Positions 1-8,365 of a DNA stretch of 64,000 nucleotides are shown one piece after another. The number at the start of each line of letters is the position of its first letter. Within the stretch, counting starts at the first letter, position 1. Both the position numbers and the translations under genes were made by a program. The notes under the pieces were generated by a model, which worked only from the letters and a program-made list of their open reading frames with translations, did not search any database and was not told the DNA's origin. The DNA comes from UBA11591 sp040220895 (GTDB taxonomy: Bacteria; Bacteroidota; Bacteroidia; Flavobacteriales_E; Vicingaceae): the NCBI GenBank assembly GCA_040220895.1, contig JAVJVY010000020.1, positions 186,001-250,000 on the forward strand, written 5' to 3'.

Positions 1-107
1 ACCAATGCGAAATGGCTCGATTTGCTCCAACCAGTGATGTAGACAGAGAAAACGTCTACCATCAATCCGTTGAATTATTGAGTGACCTCCAAAAATCCCT
101 CAAATGA
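1..107 (+). CDS. BatD protein, C-terminal end (partial)
   Basis: An open frame enters from the left edge and is read from base 3, ending at TGA 105-107. It gives about 34 residues with CEMARFAP near the start and SDLQKSLK at the end. This tail resembles the C-terminus of BatD-family (aerotolerance-related) membrane proteins, which normally precede BatE. Its stop overlaps the batE start in an ATGA arrangement (104-107), so the two are translationally coupled. Most of the gene lies outside the window, so the name rests on a short tail plus position. Confidence 0.6.
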   Translation, partial: QCEMARFAPTSDVDRENVYHQSVELLSDLQKSLK

Positions 108-865
108 GATTGAATATCACCTTACTTATTGCATTTCTGTTCACATTGAACTTTTCGCTTCATGCTCAAGATGACCCTTATTTATTATTCAATGAAGGGA
201 ATGAAGCGTACAAGAATGAAGAGCTGTCAAAGGCCATAGACCTGTATAATCAAGTTGCAGCTCTCGATCTGGAATCGTGGGAATTGTATTACAACCTTGG
301 GAATGCCTATTTCAAGTCAGGTCAGATACCAGAAGCAATATTGAGCTATGAAAAAGCCCGAAAACTTAACCCTAGCAATGAAGATCTCTTAGTCAATCTG
401 GAGATTGCCAATTTAAAAACGGTCGACAAGGTTGAGGCAAAACCCGAATTACCGTTTGAATCATGGTGGAAAGAACTGCTCAACACCTTTACGATTGACG
501 AATGGGCGAAAGCCAGCATATATCTTTCTCTATTGTCTTTCTTGTTTATGATCGCTTTCCTCCTTTCGAAAAAAATCGTTAAAAGGATTGCATTTTTTAC
601 AGCCCTATTCGTATTTCTACTGAGCACCGTATTCTATTATCTGGGAAATCGTCAGAAAGCCCTTCAGGTCAATCAAAAATACGGAATCGTATTTGCACCA
701 TCTGTCACTGTTAAAAGCGAGCCTGAAGACGACGGTACTCGATTGTTTGTCATCCATGAGGGAACAAAACTGGAAGTGATCAAAGACGAAGGGGAATGGA
801 GCCAGGTTTCACTGATGAACGGCAATAAAGGATGGGTCAAAAGCGAAGTATTTAAGGGGATTTAA
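104..865 (+). CDS. batE: BatE-like protein: TPR, two membrane segments, C-terminal SH3
   Basis: 253 residues. A signal peptide ends near residue 21 (SLHAQ). Two or three TPR units follow (about 28-110; ELYYNLGNAYFKSGQIPEA is a typical repeat). Two hydrophobic segments lie at about 138-153 and 160-178, then a bacterial SH3-like domain (about 190-253, ending GNKGWVKSEVF). This order matches BatE of the Bacteroidota Bat operon (AAA ATPase, DUF58, VWA proteins BatA/BatB, BatC, BatD, BatE), thought to act in envelope stress or aerotolerance. The start overlaps the batD stop. The next gene is convergent and begins its stop two bases away, so this is the operon's last gene. Confidence 0.85.
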   Translation: MRLNITLLIAFLFTLNFSLHAQDDPYLLFNEGNEAYKNEELSKAIDLYNQVAALDLESWELYYNLGNAYFKSGQIPEAILSYEKARKLNPSNEDLLVNLEIANLKTVDKVEAKPELPFESWWKELLNTFTIDEWAKASIYLSLLSFLFMIAFLLSKKIVKRIAFFTALFVFLLSTVFYYLGNRQKALQVNQKYGIVFAPSVTVKSEPEDDGTRLFVIHEGTKLEVIKDEGEWSQVSLMNGNKGWVKSEVFKGI

Positions 866-866
866 A

Positions 867-2513
867 TCACTTTAGTACCCTTACCTTTTTAAGATCCAGC
901 ACATTCATGGCATTGGTCGAAAGTCCTGATACTTGCGGTTTTGTATAGTGAACCACCCGATCGTAGTATAGCGGGACAATCACAGCTTGATCCAAAATGA
1001 TTTCTTCCATCCTTTTATAGTACTCAAAGCGCCTGGATTGGTCTAATTCTATACGAGATAACTCGTAAAGTTTATCGTATTCAACATCTTTAAAATGGGT
1101 ATAATTCGGTCCATCAGGCGTAAAATTGCCCGAGTAAAAAAGGGAAAGATAATTCTCGGCATCGGGATAATCCGCCACCCACGATTTTCTAAAGAAGGCG
1201 GCTTTGGACAGTGCCACCAATTCCCTTGAGGTTGCAGCTGGATTGAGTTCGATTACGATGGGAATTCCAATTTCCGAGAGTTGGCTCTGGATAAATTCAC
1301 ACAAAGTCAAGTAATTCGATGTTGTGGTCAATTTGATCGGTTTCATCCCTTGTCCGCTAGGATAACCGGCCAATCGAAGCAAGGCCCTCGCTGAATCAGG
1401 ATTGTAAGTAAAACCACTGATCCAATTGTCTTTGAATGGGGGCAAGCCACTGGGAATAAAACCCTCTTCGGCAGGCTTTCCAATGTTATTGCGAAGGTAC
1501 TTAACCATGTCTCTCCTGTTAAAACCTAAATTGATGGCTTGTCTAACGGCCTTGGAATTCAAGGCGCTTCCTTTCATTACGGTTTTGGTACTATCCATGA
1601 GTATTCCCAAGTATTCCGTATTGAGGTATGGCATGGTATTCATATTGAACTTCGAGCTGTATTTTTCTTTTAGTTGTCCATTCAACTCCAAAAATTCAAA
1701 ATTGCTGCCGTTTGTACCCGATAAAAAATCCAGGTTGCCCTTTAGAAATTCGAGGTACTCCACTTCTTCGTCTCCAATAAATGAAATCGAAACAGCATCG
1801 AGGTATGGGAGCTTTTCGCCATCCTCATTCTTTTCAAAATAATGCTCATTTCTAAGGAGAACCAATTTATTACCCTCTTCCCATTGCTGGAACATAAAAG
1901 GACCCGTACCGATGGGTTTATTCCTGAAATCCTTGCCTAATTCCTCGACAACTTCATGTGGGACAACGCTGCAATATTTCATGGTAAGCATACCAAGAAA
2001 AGGTTGAAAGGCTTCCTTAAGGTGAATTCTGAAGGTGTATTTTTCGGGTGCTTCAAAGCCCAGATGGCTAAGCTGAGCGTCGTCAACGGCCGAAAAAATC
2101 CAAGAACCGGGAGATGCGGTTTTAGCATCTACTAATCGCAAAAAACTATAAACAAAATCTTTGGCTGTAACTTTGCGCGGTTTACCTCCGGGAAAACTCG
2201 GGTGTGCGTGAAAATATACGTCCCTTCTTAAAAAAAAGGTATAAATCTTACCGTCTTCTGAGACATCCCAATCAGCAGCAATACAGGGCTTGATGTTAAG
2301 ATTTGAATCCATCTGAACCAAGCCATTAAACAAGTGATTCAGGGCTCTGTTATTCTCTACATACCTTCCAAATGCAGGGTCTAACGAAGAGATACCGGCA
2401 GATTCATTGTACCTGAATACACTTTTGTTTTCATTGATACGCCTTGGTCCTCCCAAACAGGAAATCAAGGTAATTGCGACAACACCAACTGTGATTGTAC
2501 CTGGCCATTTCAT
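867..2513 (-). CDS. Peptide-type ABC transporter substrate-binding lipoprotein (SBP family 5)
   Basis: 548 residues. It has a short hydrophobic N-terminus with a lipobox LISC, putting the lipidated cysteine at residue 19. The body follows the DppA/OppA family: SSLDPAFGRYVENNRALNHLFNGLVQ near the start in shape, RDVYFHAHPSFPGGKPRKV for the ligand-lobe entry, then the PIGTGPFMFQQW motif around residue 200 and a C-terminal lobe with NYLTLCEFIQSQLSEIGI. The protein should bind peptides or similar ligands at the cell surface or periplasm. No permease or ATPase gene is nearby, so it is a solo binding protein here. It is convergent with batE and divergent from mtaB. Confidence 0.85.
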   Translation of the reverse strand: MKWPGTITVGVVAITLISCLGGPRRINENKSVFRYNESAGISSLDPAFGRYVENNRALNHLFNGLVQMDSNLNIKPCIAADWDVSEDGKIYTFFLRRDVYFHAHPSFPGGKPRKVTAKDFVYSFLRLVDAKTASPGSWIFSAVDDAQLSHLGFEAPEKYTFRIHLKEAFQPFLGMLTMKYCSVVPHEVVEELGKDFRNKPIGTGPFMFQQWEEGNKLVLLRNEHYFEKNEDGEKLPYLDAVSISFIGDEEVEYLEFLKGNLDFLSGTNGSNFEFLELNGQLKEKYSSKFNMNTMPYLNTEYLGILMDSTKTVMKGSALNSKAVRQAINLGFNRRDMVKYLRNNIGKPAEEGFIPSGLPPFKDNWISGFTYNPDSARALLRLAGYPSGQGMKPIKLTTTSNYLTLCEFIQSQLSEIGIPIVIELNPAATSRELVALSKAAFFRKSWVADYPDAENYLSLFYSGNFTPDGPNYTHFKDVEYDKLYELSRIELDQSRRFEYYKRMEEIILDQAVIVPLYYDRVVHYTKPQVSGLSTNAMNVLDLKKVRVLK

Positions 2514-2602
2514 GTCCCGAAGGTATTTAAAATCTGTCTTGTGGAAAACAAGAAAACCGAGGTATTAATGACTTCATTGGAGTCTATATCCTAAATACTG
2601 CC

Positions 2603-2610
2603 TAAATTTG
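2603..2610 (+). promoter_or_regulatory. Bacteroidota -7 box TAAATTTG ahead of mtaB
   Basis: Exact match to TAnnTTTG. A TTG at 2577-2579 sits 23 bases upstream, an acceptable -33 spacing for this phylum. The mtaB ATG is only seven bases past the box, so the transcript would be nearly leaderless. Confidence 0.6.
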
Positions 2611-2617
2611 CCGGCCA

Positions 2618-3934
2618 ATGAACCCGGGACTTAAATTCACTGTACATACACTCGGTTGCAAATTGAACTTTGCCGAAAGTTCCTGGCTCGCAAATCAACT
2701 TCAGGATGCCGGATATGCCAGCGTTACTTTTGGTGAGCCTACAGATATTTTGGTATTGAATACCTGCTCGGTAACTGAGAATGCAAATAAAAAATGTCGT
2801 AGTGTCATTCAACGTGCCCGGCGCAAAAACCCAGAACTATTTACCATTGTCATGGGTTGCTATGCACAACTGAAGCCATCTGAAATTTCGATGATTCCGG
2901 GAGTGAACATGGTAATTGGAGCATCTGAAAAATTCAACCTGCTGGAGCATTTGGAGAATGGCGTCCCTGAAATGAACAGGGTTTTTGGTGGTCCAATCAA
3001 AGATGTAAAAGAATTTAAGCCCTCCTATTCCAGTGGAGACCGCACAAGGACATTTTTAAAAGTTCAGGATGGATGTGATTATTTCTGCACTTTTTGTACC
3101 ATTCCATTGGCGCGAGGTTTGAGTCGTTCATCTTCCATTGATCAGTGCGTGGAACAAGTGAAGGAAGTTGTCGATAAAGGAGTCAAAGAGGTGGTCTTGA
3201 CTGGTGTCAACATAGGTGATTTTGGCACCGGGACTTCCGAAAATTTCTTGGCACTTATCGAGCAGCTTGACGAATTGGAGGGTATCGATCGGTATCGCAT
3301 ATCATCTATAGAACCAAACCTGCTGACTGACGATATTATAGATTTCGTTGCCAATTCACGCCGCTTCATGCCTCATTTCCATATTCCGCTGCAGTCGGGT
3401 TCTGATCGAATCCTAAAAGCCATGAAGCGCAAGTACGACAAATCACTGTTTAAAGAACGCGTGGATCGGATAAGATCTCAAATGCCAATGGCAGGTGTCG
3501 GGATTGATGTAATTACCGGATTTCCGGGTGAAACCGAAGAAGATTTTCAAGAAACATTTGATTTAGTCGCTCAACTTGGAGCCTCTTACCTTCATGTATT
3601 TACCTATTCCGAACGCGCCAATACCAAGGCTATTAGACTGACTGATTCCGTAGACATGGCCGTTAGACGTGATCGCAGCAGGAGGCTACAAGAACTGTCC
3701 CGCAAGCTCAAACGAAATTTTTACCTGACAAACCAAGGTCAAAGGGCATCCGTGTTGTTTGAAAAATCTGAAAATGGATATTTGGAAGGTTTTACTGATA
3801 ACTACATAAGGACCATTATTCCGGGCAAAAGCGACCTGGAAAATTGTATTATTGATGTAAAGCTCGCTTCATTGGATGGCCAAGATAGAATGGTCGCCAT
3901 CAAAGAGGAGAAACTAGAAACCATTTCGGCCTAA
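2618..3934 (+). CDS. mtaB: tRNA t6A37 methylthiotransferase MtaB
   Basis: 438 residues. The N-terminal UPF0004 domain carries three cysteines (TLGCKLN, LNTCSVTENA, MGCYAQ) for an auxiliary 4Fe-4S cluster. The radical-SAM core has CDYFCTFC, a CxxxCxxC motif at residues 153, 157 and 160. A TRAM-like tail follows. The enzyme adds a methylthio group to t6A at position 37 of tRNAs, giving ms2t6A. The N-terminal KLNFAESSW pattern and absence of MiaB or RimO features favour MtaB. The ATG at 2618 is the first start after a promoter-like box. It ends two bases before the lgt-like gene, forming an operon. Confidence 0.9.
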   Translation: MNPGLKFTVHTLGCKLNFAESSWLANQLQDAGYASVTFGEPTDILVLNTCSVTENANKKCRSVIQRARRKNPELFTIVMGCYAQLKPSEISMIPGVNMVIGASEKFNLLEHLENGVPEMNRVFGGPIKDVKEFKPSYSSGDRTRTFLKVQDGCDYFCTFCTIPLARGLSRSSSIDQCVEQVKEVVDKGVKEVVLTGVNIGDFGTGTSENFLALIEQLDELEGIDRYRISSIEPNLLTDDIIDFVANSRRFMPHFHIPLQSGSDRILKAMKRKYDKSLFKERVDRIRSQMPMAGVGIDVITGFPGETEEDFQETFDLVAQLGASYLHVFTYSERANTKAIRLTDSVDMAVRRDRSRRLQELSRKLKRNFYLTNQGQRASVLFEKSENGYLEGFTDNYIRTIIPGKSDLENCIIDVKLASLDGQDRMVAIKEEKLETISA

Positions 3935-3936
3935 TC

Positions 3937-5082
3937 ATGTACCCATACCTTCACGACTTCTTTAATGATGTATTTGGCCTTGACTGGCGCCTACCTTTTC
4001 CCATGTTCGGATTTTGGGTGGCTATGGCTTTTATAGCCGCGCATTATATTTTTTCACTCGAGCTTAAAAGAAAAGAAGCTCTTGGTTTGATGGATGTGCA
4101 AATCCGTAAGCAAATGGTGGGGGAAAAAATGTCATTTTACGAAGCCCTATCTCAAGGAATTATGGGATTCATCCTTGGTTTCAAGGGTCTTTATGCCATT
4201 ACAGATTACGACCTTTTTGTAGCCGATCCTCCGGGCTTTTTATTTTCAACTCAAGGGAGTTTTTTTGGCGGATTGATGGCCGCTGTCGTTTTAATTTACC
4301 TCAAATACAGAGAGAAAAAGAAAGAAGAAAGAGATCCTCCTGAAGAAATCACCATAGCCTTGCATCCTTATGAATTGGTTGGTAATATGACGATTATTGC
4401 CGCTATAGCCGGAATTCTAGGGGCCAAGCTCTTCCATAACCTGGAGAATCTGCACGAATTCATGGAAGATCCGGTAGACGCGTTGTTGTCATTCAGTGGC
4501 CTCAGTATATACGGCGGGCTGATTGTTGGTGGCATTTCGGTGGTTTATTACGCTTATAAAAATAAGCTCAGGCCTGTTCACGTAATAGATGCCTGCGCTC
4601 CGGCCCTGATATTGGCTTATGGCGTGGGTAGGATAGGCTGCCAATTATCAGGGGATGGAGACTGGGGAATTCCTAACGACTCCCCAATGCCCGAATTTAT
4701 ATCTTTCTTGCCTGAATGGGTTTGGGCCTACGATTATCCAAACAACGTTCTAGGAATAGATCTTAAACGCGATTTTGCTCAAATGGGCATGTACAGCGAA
4801 AGTGGCCGGGCCTGGCCAACCCCGCTTTATGAAAGCATTCTGTCATTCGTCATATTCATCTTCTTGTGGTTGATTCGAAAAAAGATCAATTTACCAGGAG
4901 TGATGTTTTCTATTTACATTATTCTCGCGGGCACCGAGCGCTTCTTCATTGAGAAAATTAGAATCAACCCACCCTACAGCTTATTAGGTATGGAAGCCAC
5001 CCAAGCCGAGATCATTTCCGTGGTACTGGTGTTGACGGGATTGCTCGGTATTTATTGGTCTTACCGTCGACCGAGAATCTGA
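3937..5082 (+). CDS. lgt: Prolipoprotein diacylglyceryl transferase family protein
   Basis: 381 residues and at least seven hydrophobic segments. The signature is GVGRIGCQLSGDGDWG at about residues 228-243, the Bacteroidota form of the Lgt motif (GRxGN in proteobacteria). LYESILSF and GTERFFIEKIR further on are also Lgt-like. Lgt transfers diacylglycerol from phosphatidylglycerol to the lipobox cysteine of prolipoproteins in the inner membrane. The protein is about 100 residues longer than E. coli Lgt; the extra length is a charged loop near residues 125-140 and an insertion near residues 250-290. It follows mtaB by two bases. Confidence 0.85.
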   Translation: MYPYLHDFFNDVFGLDWRLPFPMFGFWVAMAFIAAHYIFSLELKRKEALGLMDVQIRKQMVGEKMSFYEALSQGIMGFILGFKGLYAITDYDLFVADPPGFLFSTQGSFFGGLMAAVVLIYLKYREKKKEERDPPEEITIALHPYELVGNMTIIAAIAGILGAKLFHNLENLHEFMEDPVDALLSFSGLSIYGGLIVGGISVVYYAYKNKLRPVHVIDACAPALILAYGVGRIGCQLSGDGDWGIPNDSPMPEFISFLPEWVWAYDYPNNVLGIDLKRDFAQMGMYSESGRAWPTPLYESILSFVIFIFLWLIRKKINLPGVMFSIYIILAGTERFFIEKIRINPPYSLLGMEATQAEIISVVLVLTGLLGIYWSYRRPRI

Positions 5083-5173
5083 AACTTTTCAACATTTTTT
5101 GACACATATTTCGAGCTATTTGCTTTAAAACCAAAAGTACTGGCTTTGGTAGCACCCCTATTGTTGAAAAGTT
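5083..5173. repeat. 12-bp perfect inverted repeat flanking a 67-bp spacer
   Basis: AACTTTTCAACA at 5083-5094 is the exact reverse complement of TGTTGAAAAGTT at 5162-5173. The left arm begins right after the lgt stop codon. The 67-bp spacer is AT-rich and contains no ORF. The arms are too far apart for a classical terminator. They could be paired protein-binding sites or the base of a larger RNA structure. Confidence 0.6.
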
Positions 5174-5210
5174 GTTTTGAAAATACCGGGGTCATTTCTC
5201 AAATTTGAAG

Positions 5211-5417
5211 ATGCAGTCGAAAGAACTACAGCCCATTACAGAGCGAGAGGAAATAACACTCGACGATATTCGAAAATACTATTTCTACCACACCAAACGC
5301 ACGCTTCAGGTAGAAGATGCTAAATACCTCTTGGAGCGATCAATAGACTTAGGCATTAACAACAATAATGGTGGGCTACAAGCACTGTTTTCAACCCTTA
5401 AATACCGATTGGAATAA
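5211..5417 (+). CDS. Small conserved-looking hypothetical protein
   Basis: 68 residues from ATG 5211; a TTG two codons earlier (5205) is also possible. The composition is charged and helical (REEITLDDIRKYYFYHTKRT), with a glycine/asparagine patch near the end. No signal peptide or membrane segment is seen and I do not recognise a family. It stands alone behind the inverted repeat at 5083-5173 and is convergent with the desaturase, six bases away. Codon use looks like that of its neighbours, so I think it is a real gene. Confidence 0.55.
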   Translation: MQSKELQPITEREEITLDDIRKYYFYHTKRTLQVEDAKYLLERSIDLGINNNNGGLQALFSTLKYRLE

Positions 5418-5423
5418 ACTGCG

Positions 5424-6542
5424 TTAGCTCTGTTGAACAGCGAGTGGCATTTGATCGTACCGCCCAAGGTGTTTGAGCATTTTTGCATGTGTAATCAATG
5501 CCTTGGTAAACGTCGGTTGCACGTTGTAAGGCAAGCCGTATTCCGCTGCTGTCTTTTTCACTATGGCCGATAAATCTTTGTAATGGACGTGGCAGATATT
5601 AGGGAACAGGTGATGTTCAATCTGAAAATTCAGGCCACCAACGTACCAAGACAACATCTTGTTGTTCGGAGCAAAGTTAGCCGTAGTCATTAACTGATGA
5701 ATAGCCCAGTTGTTTTCCATGCTTCCCGTTTCATTGGGAAGTGGAAATTCCGAGGTAGGCATGACATGAGCTGGTTGAAACACACATGCCATGACCAATC
5801 CAGCAACAAAATGCATGGTCAAAGCGTAAAGTACAATCATATACCAAGCGTCCGGAAGAAGGAGCATAGGGATGCCAATGGTGATAAAATGAAATACGAT
5901 CTTTGATGCCAGGATCTTTAAAAAGATCACTGAAAACTTGGCGTTTTGATTTTCAAAAGCGCCGTCCTTCTTGTAATTGATCAATTGACGAAAATCCTTT
6001 TCCGTAGACCACGTCATGGTCATGGCACCGTAAAGCAGCCATGCATATAAGTGTTGTGCTTTATGAATCCAGTATCGCTTTTTGTGCGGTGAAAAACGCA
6101 TAATAAAACCCGGGTCGATATCTTCATCGATGCCATCGATGTTTGTGAAGGAATGGTGTCGCTGATTGTGCTGAATATTCCATGTAAACTTACTGCCACC
6201 TATTATTACCATGACGTTACCTAAAAAATTATTCAGTTTTCTATTGGACGAATATGCACCGTGAACTGCATCGTGCATAACGCTCAATCCTAGACCGGCC
6301 AAGCCTAATCCCAAAAAAATCCAAAGCGAAAACTTAATTAATGTATTATCGCTTAGGTTTAATAAAATAAGTGAATATGGCACAACATACATGGCCAGCA
6401 TGCCTGCTGTCTTAATGTACATTTTGCTGTTACCATTCTTTGATATGCCCTTTTCTTTGAAATAATTCCCAACCCTTGACCGAAGTTCAGTGATAAACTC
6501 CTTGTTCTTTTGCCTGGGAAATTTTACCGAATTAGATTTCAT
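5424..6542 (-). CDS. Membrane fatty acid (acyl-CoA/acyl-lipid) desaturase
   Basis: 372 residues. It has the three histidine boxes of the membrane di-iron desaturases: HDAVHG near residue 95, HNQRHH near 130, and QIEHH near 310. Hydrophobic pairs lie between them. The glutamine in QIEHH is typical of front-end or linoleoyl-type desaturases; there is no fused cytochrome b5 domain. The enzyme would introduce double bases of unsaturation into membrane acyl chains using O2 and an electron donor. It is a single-gene unit with a TACCTTTG box about 20 bases upstream. Confidence 0.88.
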   Translation of the reverse strand: MKSNSVKFPRQKNKEFITELRSRVGNYFKEKGISKNGNSKMYIKTAGMLAMYVVPYSLILLNLSDNTLIKFSLWIFLGLGLAGLGLSVMHDAVHGAYSSNRKLNNFLGNVMVIIGGSKFTWNIQHNQRHHSFTNIDGIDEDIDPGFIMRFSPHKKRYWIHKAQHLYAWLLYGAMTMTWSTEKDFRQLINYKKDGAFENQNAKFSVIFLKILASKIVFHFITIGIPMLLLPDAWYMIVLYALTMHFVAGLVMACVFQPAHVMPTSEFPLPNETGSMENNWAIHQLMTTANFAPNNKMLSWYVGGLNFQIEHHLFPNICHVHYKDLSAIVKKTAAEYGLPYNVQPTFTKALITHAKMLKHLGRYDQMPLAVQQS

Positions 6543-6562
6543 ATGTTGGATTAAGATTTTTG

Positions 6563-6570
6563 CAAAGGTA
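6563..6570 (-). promoter_or_regulatory. -7 box TACCTTTG for the desaturase gene
   Basis: Exact TAnnTTTG on the minus strand, 20 bases before the ATG at 6542. No clear -33 TTG at ideal spacing was found. Confidence 0.5.
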
Positions 6571-6602
6571 ACAAAACGAGGAAACTGAAACCGGGAGAGG
6601 CT

Positions 6603-7250
6603 TTAGATCTTGTCCCTACTGTTCTTCATGATCTCAAACAAAAATTCCCTTGCCCGAAACAATTGAGCTTTAACGGTGCCAAGTGGTAAATTCAATTCCT
6701 CTGATATTTCTTCGTATGATAACTCATTAAAGTACCTCAAAACCACTAAATTCTTATACCTGGGCTTTAATTGATCTACTACTTTGCGCATATGTTTGAT
6801 TTTTTGCTCTTTGATAAAGGTTTGTTCCGGATTTAGGCCCCCAGAATCGATACTCATGTGACTTTCATCACCTTCATCGTCCTCGTATGGCTTATCTATC
6901 GAAAGGGTTTTTAATCTTTTCTTTCGGATGAAATCAATGCAATTATTGGTTGCAATTCTGAATAGCCAGGTGCTAAAAGCATACGTAGGTACGTATTGAT
7001 CCAAGCGCTTGAAGGCTTTGCCGAAGGCCTCAATGGTCAGATCATCGGCATCGTCAACATTCTGAACCATTTTCAACATCATGTAGTAAATGGATTCCTT
7101 GTACTTGTCCATGAGTTCTGCATATGCATGCTGATCTCCATGGTCAAGTGCTCGTTTGATCAACCGGTAATCGTATTTGGCCTTTTCTGATAAGCCTTGT
7201 TTTTCTTCCATTCCTGACGGTTTTTTATCAGGTTTCTGAGTGCTATCCAT
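6603..7250 (-). CDS. ECF-type RNA polymerase sigma factor
   Basis: 215 residues. Region 2 spans about residues 38-115 (YYMMLKMVQNVDDADDLTIEAF, then FSTWLFRIATNNCIDFIRKK). Region 4 lies at about 155-210 (LSYEEISEELNLPLGTVKAQLFRAR). There is no region 3, as in group 4 sigma factors. The first ATG (7250) makes it overlap the upstream glycosyltransferase by 91 bases. A second ATG at 7211 (residue 14) would still overlap by 52. No anti-sigma gene is adjacent, which is unusual for an ECF factor with a partner. Confidence 0.88.
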   Translation of the reverse strand: MDSTQKPDKKPSGMEEKQGLSEKAKYDYRLIKRALDHGDQHAYAELMDKYKESIYYMMLKMVQNVDDADDLTIEAFGKAFKRLDQYVPTYAFSTWLFRIATNNCIDFIRKKRLKTLSIDKPYEDDEGDESHMSIDSGGLNPEQTFIKEQKIKHMRKVVDQLKPRYKNLVVLRYFNELSYEEISEELNLPLGTVKAQLFRAREFLFEIMKNSRDKI

Positions 7251-8302
7251 AGATCAAATAAGCTGAAAAATATTTCATAGCAAGGTAAGAAATATATTTT
7301 TCGACTAAAACTCAAAGCTCGACTGATTCTAGACCAGAAAATACTTCGAATCAGACCAGAGGTCAACAAGATAATAACTGCCAACAAAGGCTCGCCCAAG
7401 AGAGCAATTGATGCCAGAACCAAATACGGGGTGTATACAGAAGCTTTCAACAGGAAGAGTTGGATGACCACACTGAAGCGATAATATTTCGCTGTAGAAT
7501 GATGACGTCGCTTTTGCGCTACCCAATGTTTAAAAGATACCGGAGGTGCAGAATAGGTGTGGGAATGGGGATTGATGCAGGGTGAAAATTTATTTGACTC
7601 AAATTTTGCTTGAACAAGCAGGTCATCATCACCTGATATAATTTTATCGCCCTTCACCGCCCTTTCATTCATGCTGCTCAACCTGTATATCATATTTCTA
7701 CCGAGCCCCATGTAAGCCATTCCGACTTTGGCAAATGCCAGATAACTGATTGCCGTGGCCATTGTTTCGTACTGGATCAAGCCATCTAATGGTCCTTGAG
7801 TTCTGTTATATTGACCTATTCCAACCACCACATCAACTTCTTTAAAAAGGTGCTGAACCATCAATTGTATCCATCTAGAGGATGCCGGCCTGCAATCGGC
7901 ATCAGTAACCAAAATAACATCATTTGAGGCTTTAGAACGCGCGTAATTCAAAACTCCTTTTTTACCCTCGGTTTCAAGAATTTCCATTGGGGCTCTCAAA
8001 ACACGCAAATTTTGAAACCTTCTTGCCATGTCGGCAAGAATTTCCAGACTATTATCGGTGGAATGATCATCCACATAGATCACTTCAAAATTCGGGTATT
8101 CTTGCCTGCACACATGTGGAAGATTCAAACGAATATTATGTGCTTCATTCTTACCGCAAATGATTACACTAACAGGAGGTTGCTCAGAAGATGGAATCAC
8201 TTTTACCCACCATAATGGGAAGACGGCGAAAAAGAAAAACGATACCTGCAAAAAGTAACACCCTGCGAGTAAAAATAAAGCGACCTCTAAAATATTTTCC
8301 AT
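7160..8302 (-). CDS. Glycosyltransferase family 2 membrane protein
   Basis: 380 residues from ATG 8302. The frame is open for 85 more codons upstream, but that extension would run into tgt and past the promoter-like box at 8317-8324, so I reject it. An N-terminal membrane segment is followed by the GT2 core: VSVIICGKNEAHN, VIYVDDHSTDNS, and VTDADCRP (the DxD-like motif). ISGDDDLLVQAKF and a (Q/K)RRHHS element come later, with two or three C-terminal membrane segments. It should add a sugar to a lipid or polymer at the inner membrane. The acceptor is unknown. Its end overlaps the sigma-factor start. Confidence 0.85.
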   Translation of the reverse strand: MENILEVALFLLAGCYFLQVSFFFFAVFPLWWVKVIPSSEQPPVSVIICGKNEAHNIRLNLPHVCRQEYPNFEVIYVDDHSTDNSLEILADMARRFQNLRVLRAPMEILETEGKKGVLNYARSKASNDVILVTDADCRPASSRWIQLMVQHLFKEVDVVVGIGQYNRTQGPLDGLIQYETMATAISYLAFAKVGMAYMGLGRNMIYRLSSMNERAVKGDKIISGDDDLLVQAKFESNKFSPCINPHSHTYSAPPVSFKHWVAQKRRHHSTAKYYRFSVVIQLFLLKASVYTPYLVLASIALLGEPLLAVIILLTSGLIRSIFWSRISRALSFSRKIYFLPCYEIFFSLFDLWIALRNLIKNRQEWKKNKAYQKRPNTITG

Positions 8303-8316
8303 AAACAACAGATGCT

Positions 8317-8324
8317 CAAAAGTA
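8317..8324 (-). promoter_or_regulatory. -7 box TACTTTTG for the glycosyltransferase
   Basis: Exact TAnnTTTG on the minus strand, 14 bases before the ATG at 8302. It supports the short start. It is back-to-back with the tgt box 14 bases away. Confidence 0.55.
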
Positions 8325-8338
8325 TGGACTTGCTTTGA

Positions 8339-8346
8339 TATCTTTG
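8339..8346 (+). promoter_or_regulatory. -7 box TATCTTTG for tgt
   Basis: Exact TAnnTTTG, 19 bases before the TTG start of tgt at 8366. No convincing -33 element is visible. Confidence 0.5.
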
Positions 8347-8365
8347 CCGAAATATTGAAGAGCCG

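Noticed and set aside
5083..5173. Replication origin
   Set aside because: Inverted arms look only vaguely like DnaA boxes; no dnaA, dnaN or cluster of boxes is near.
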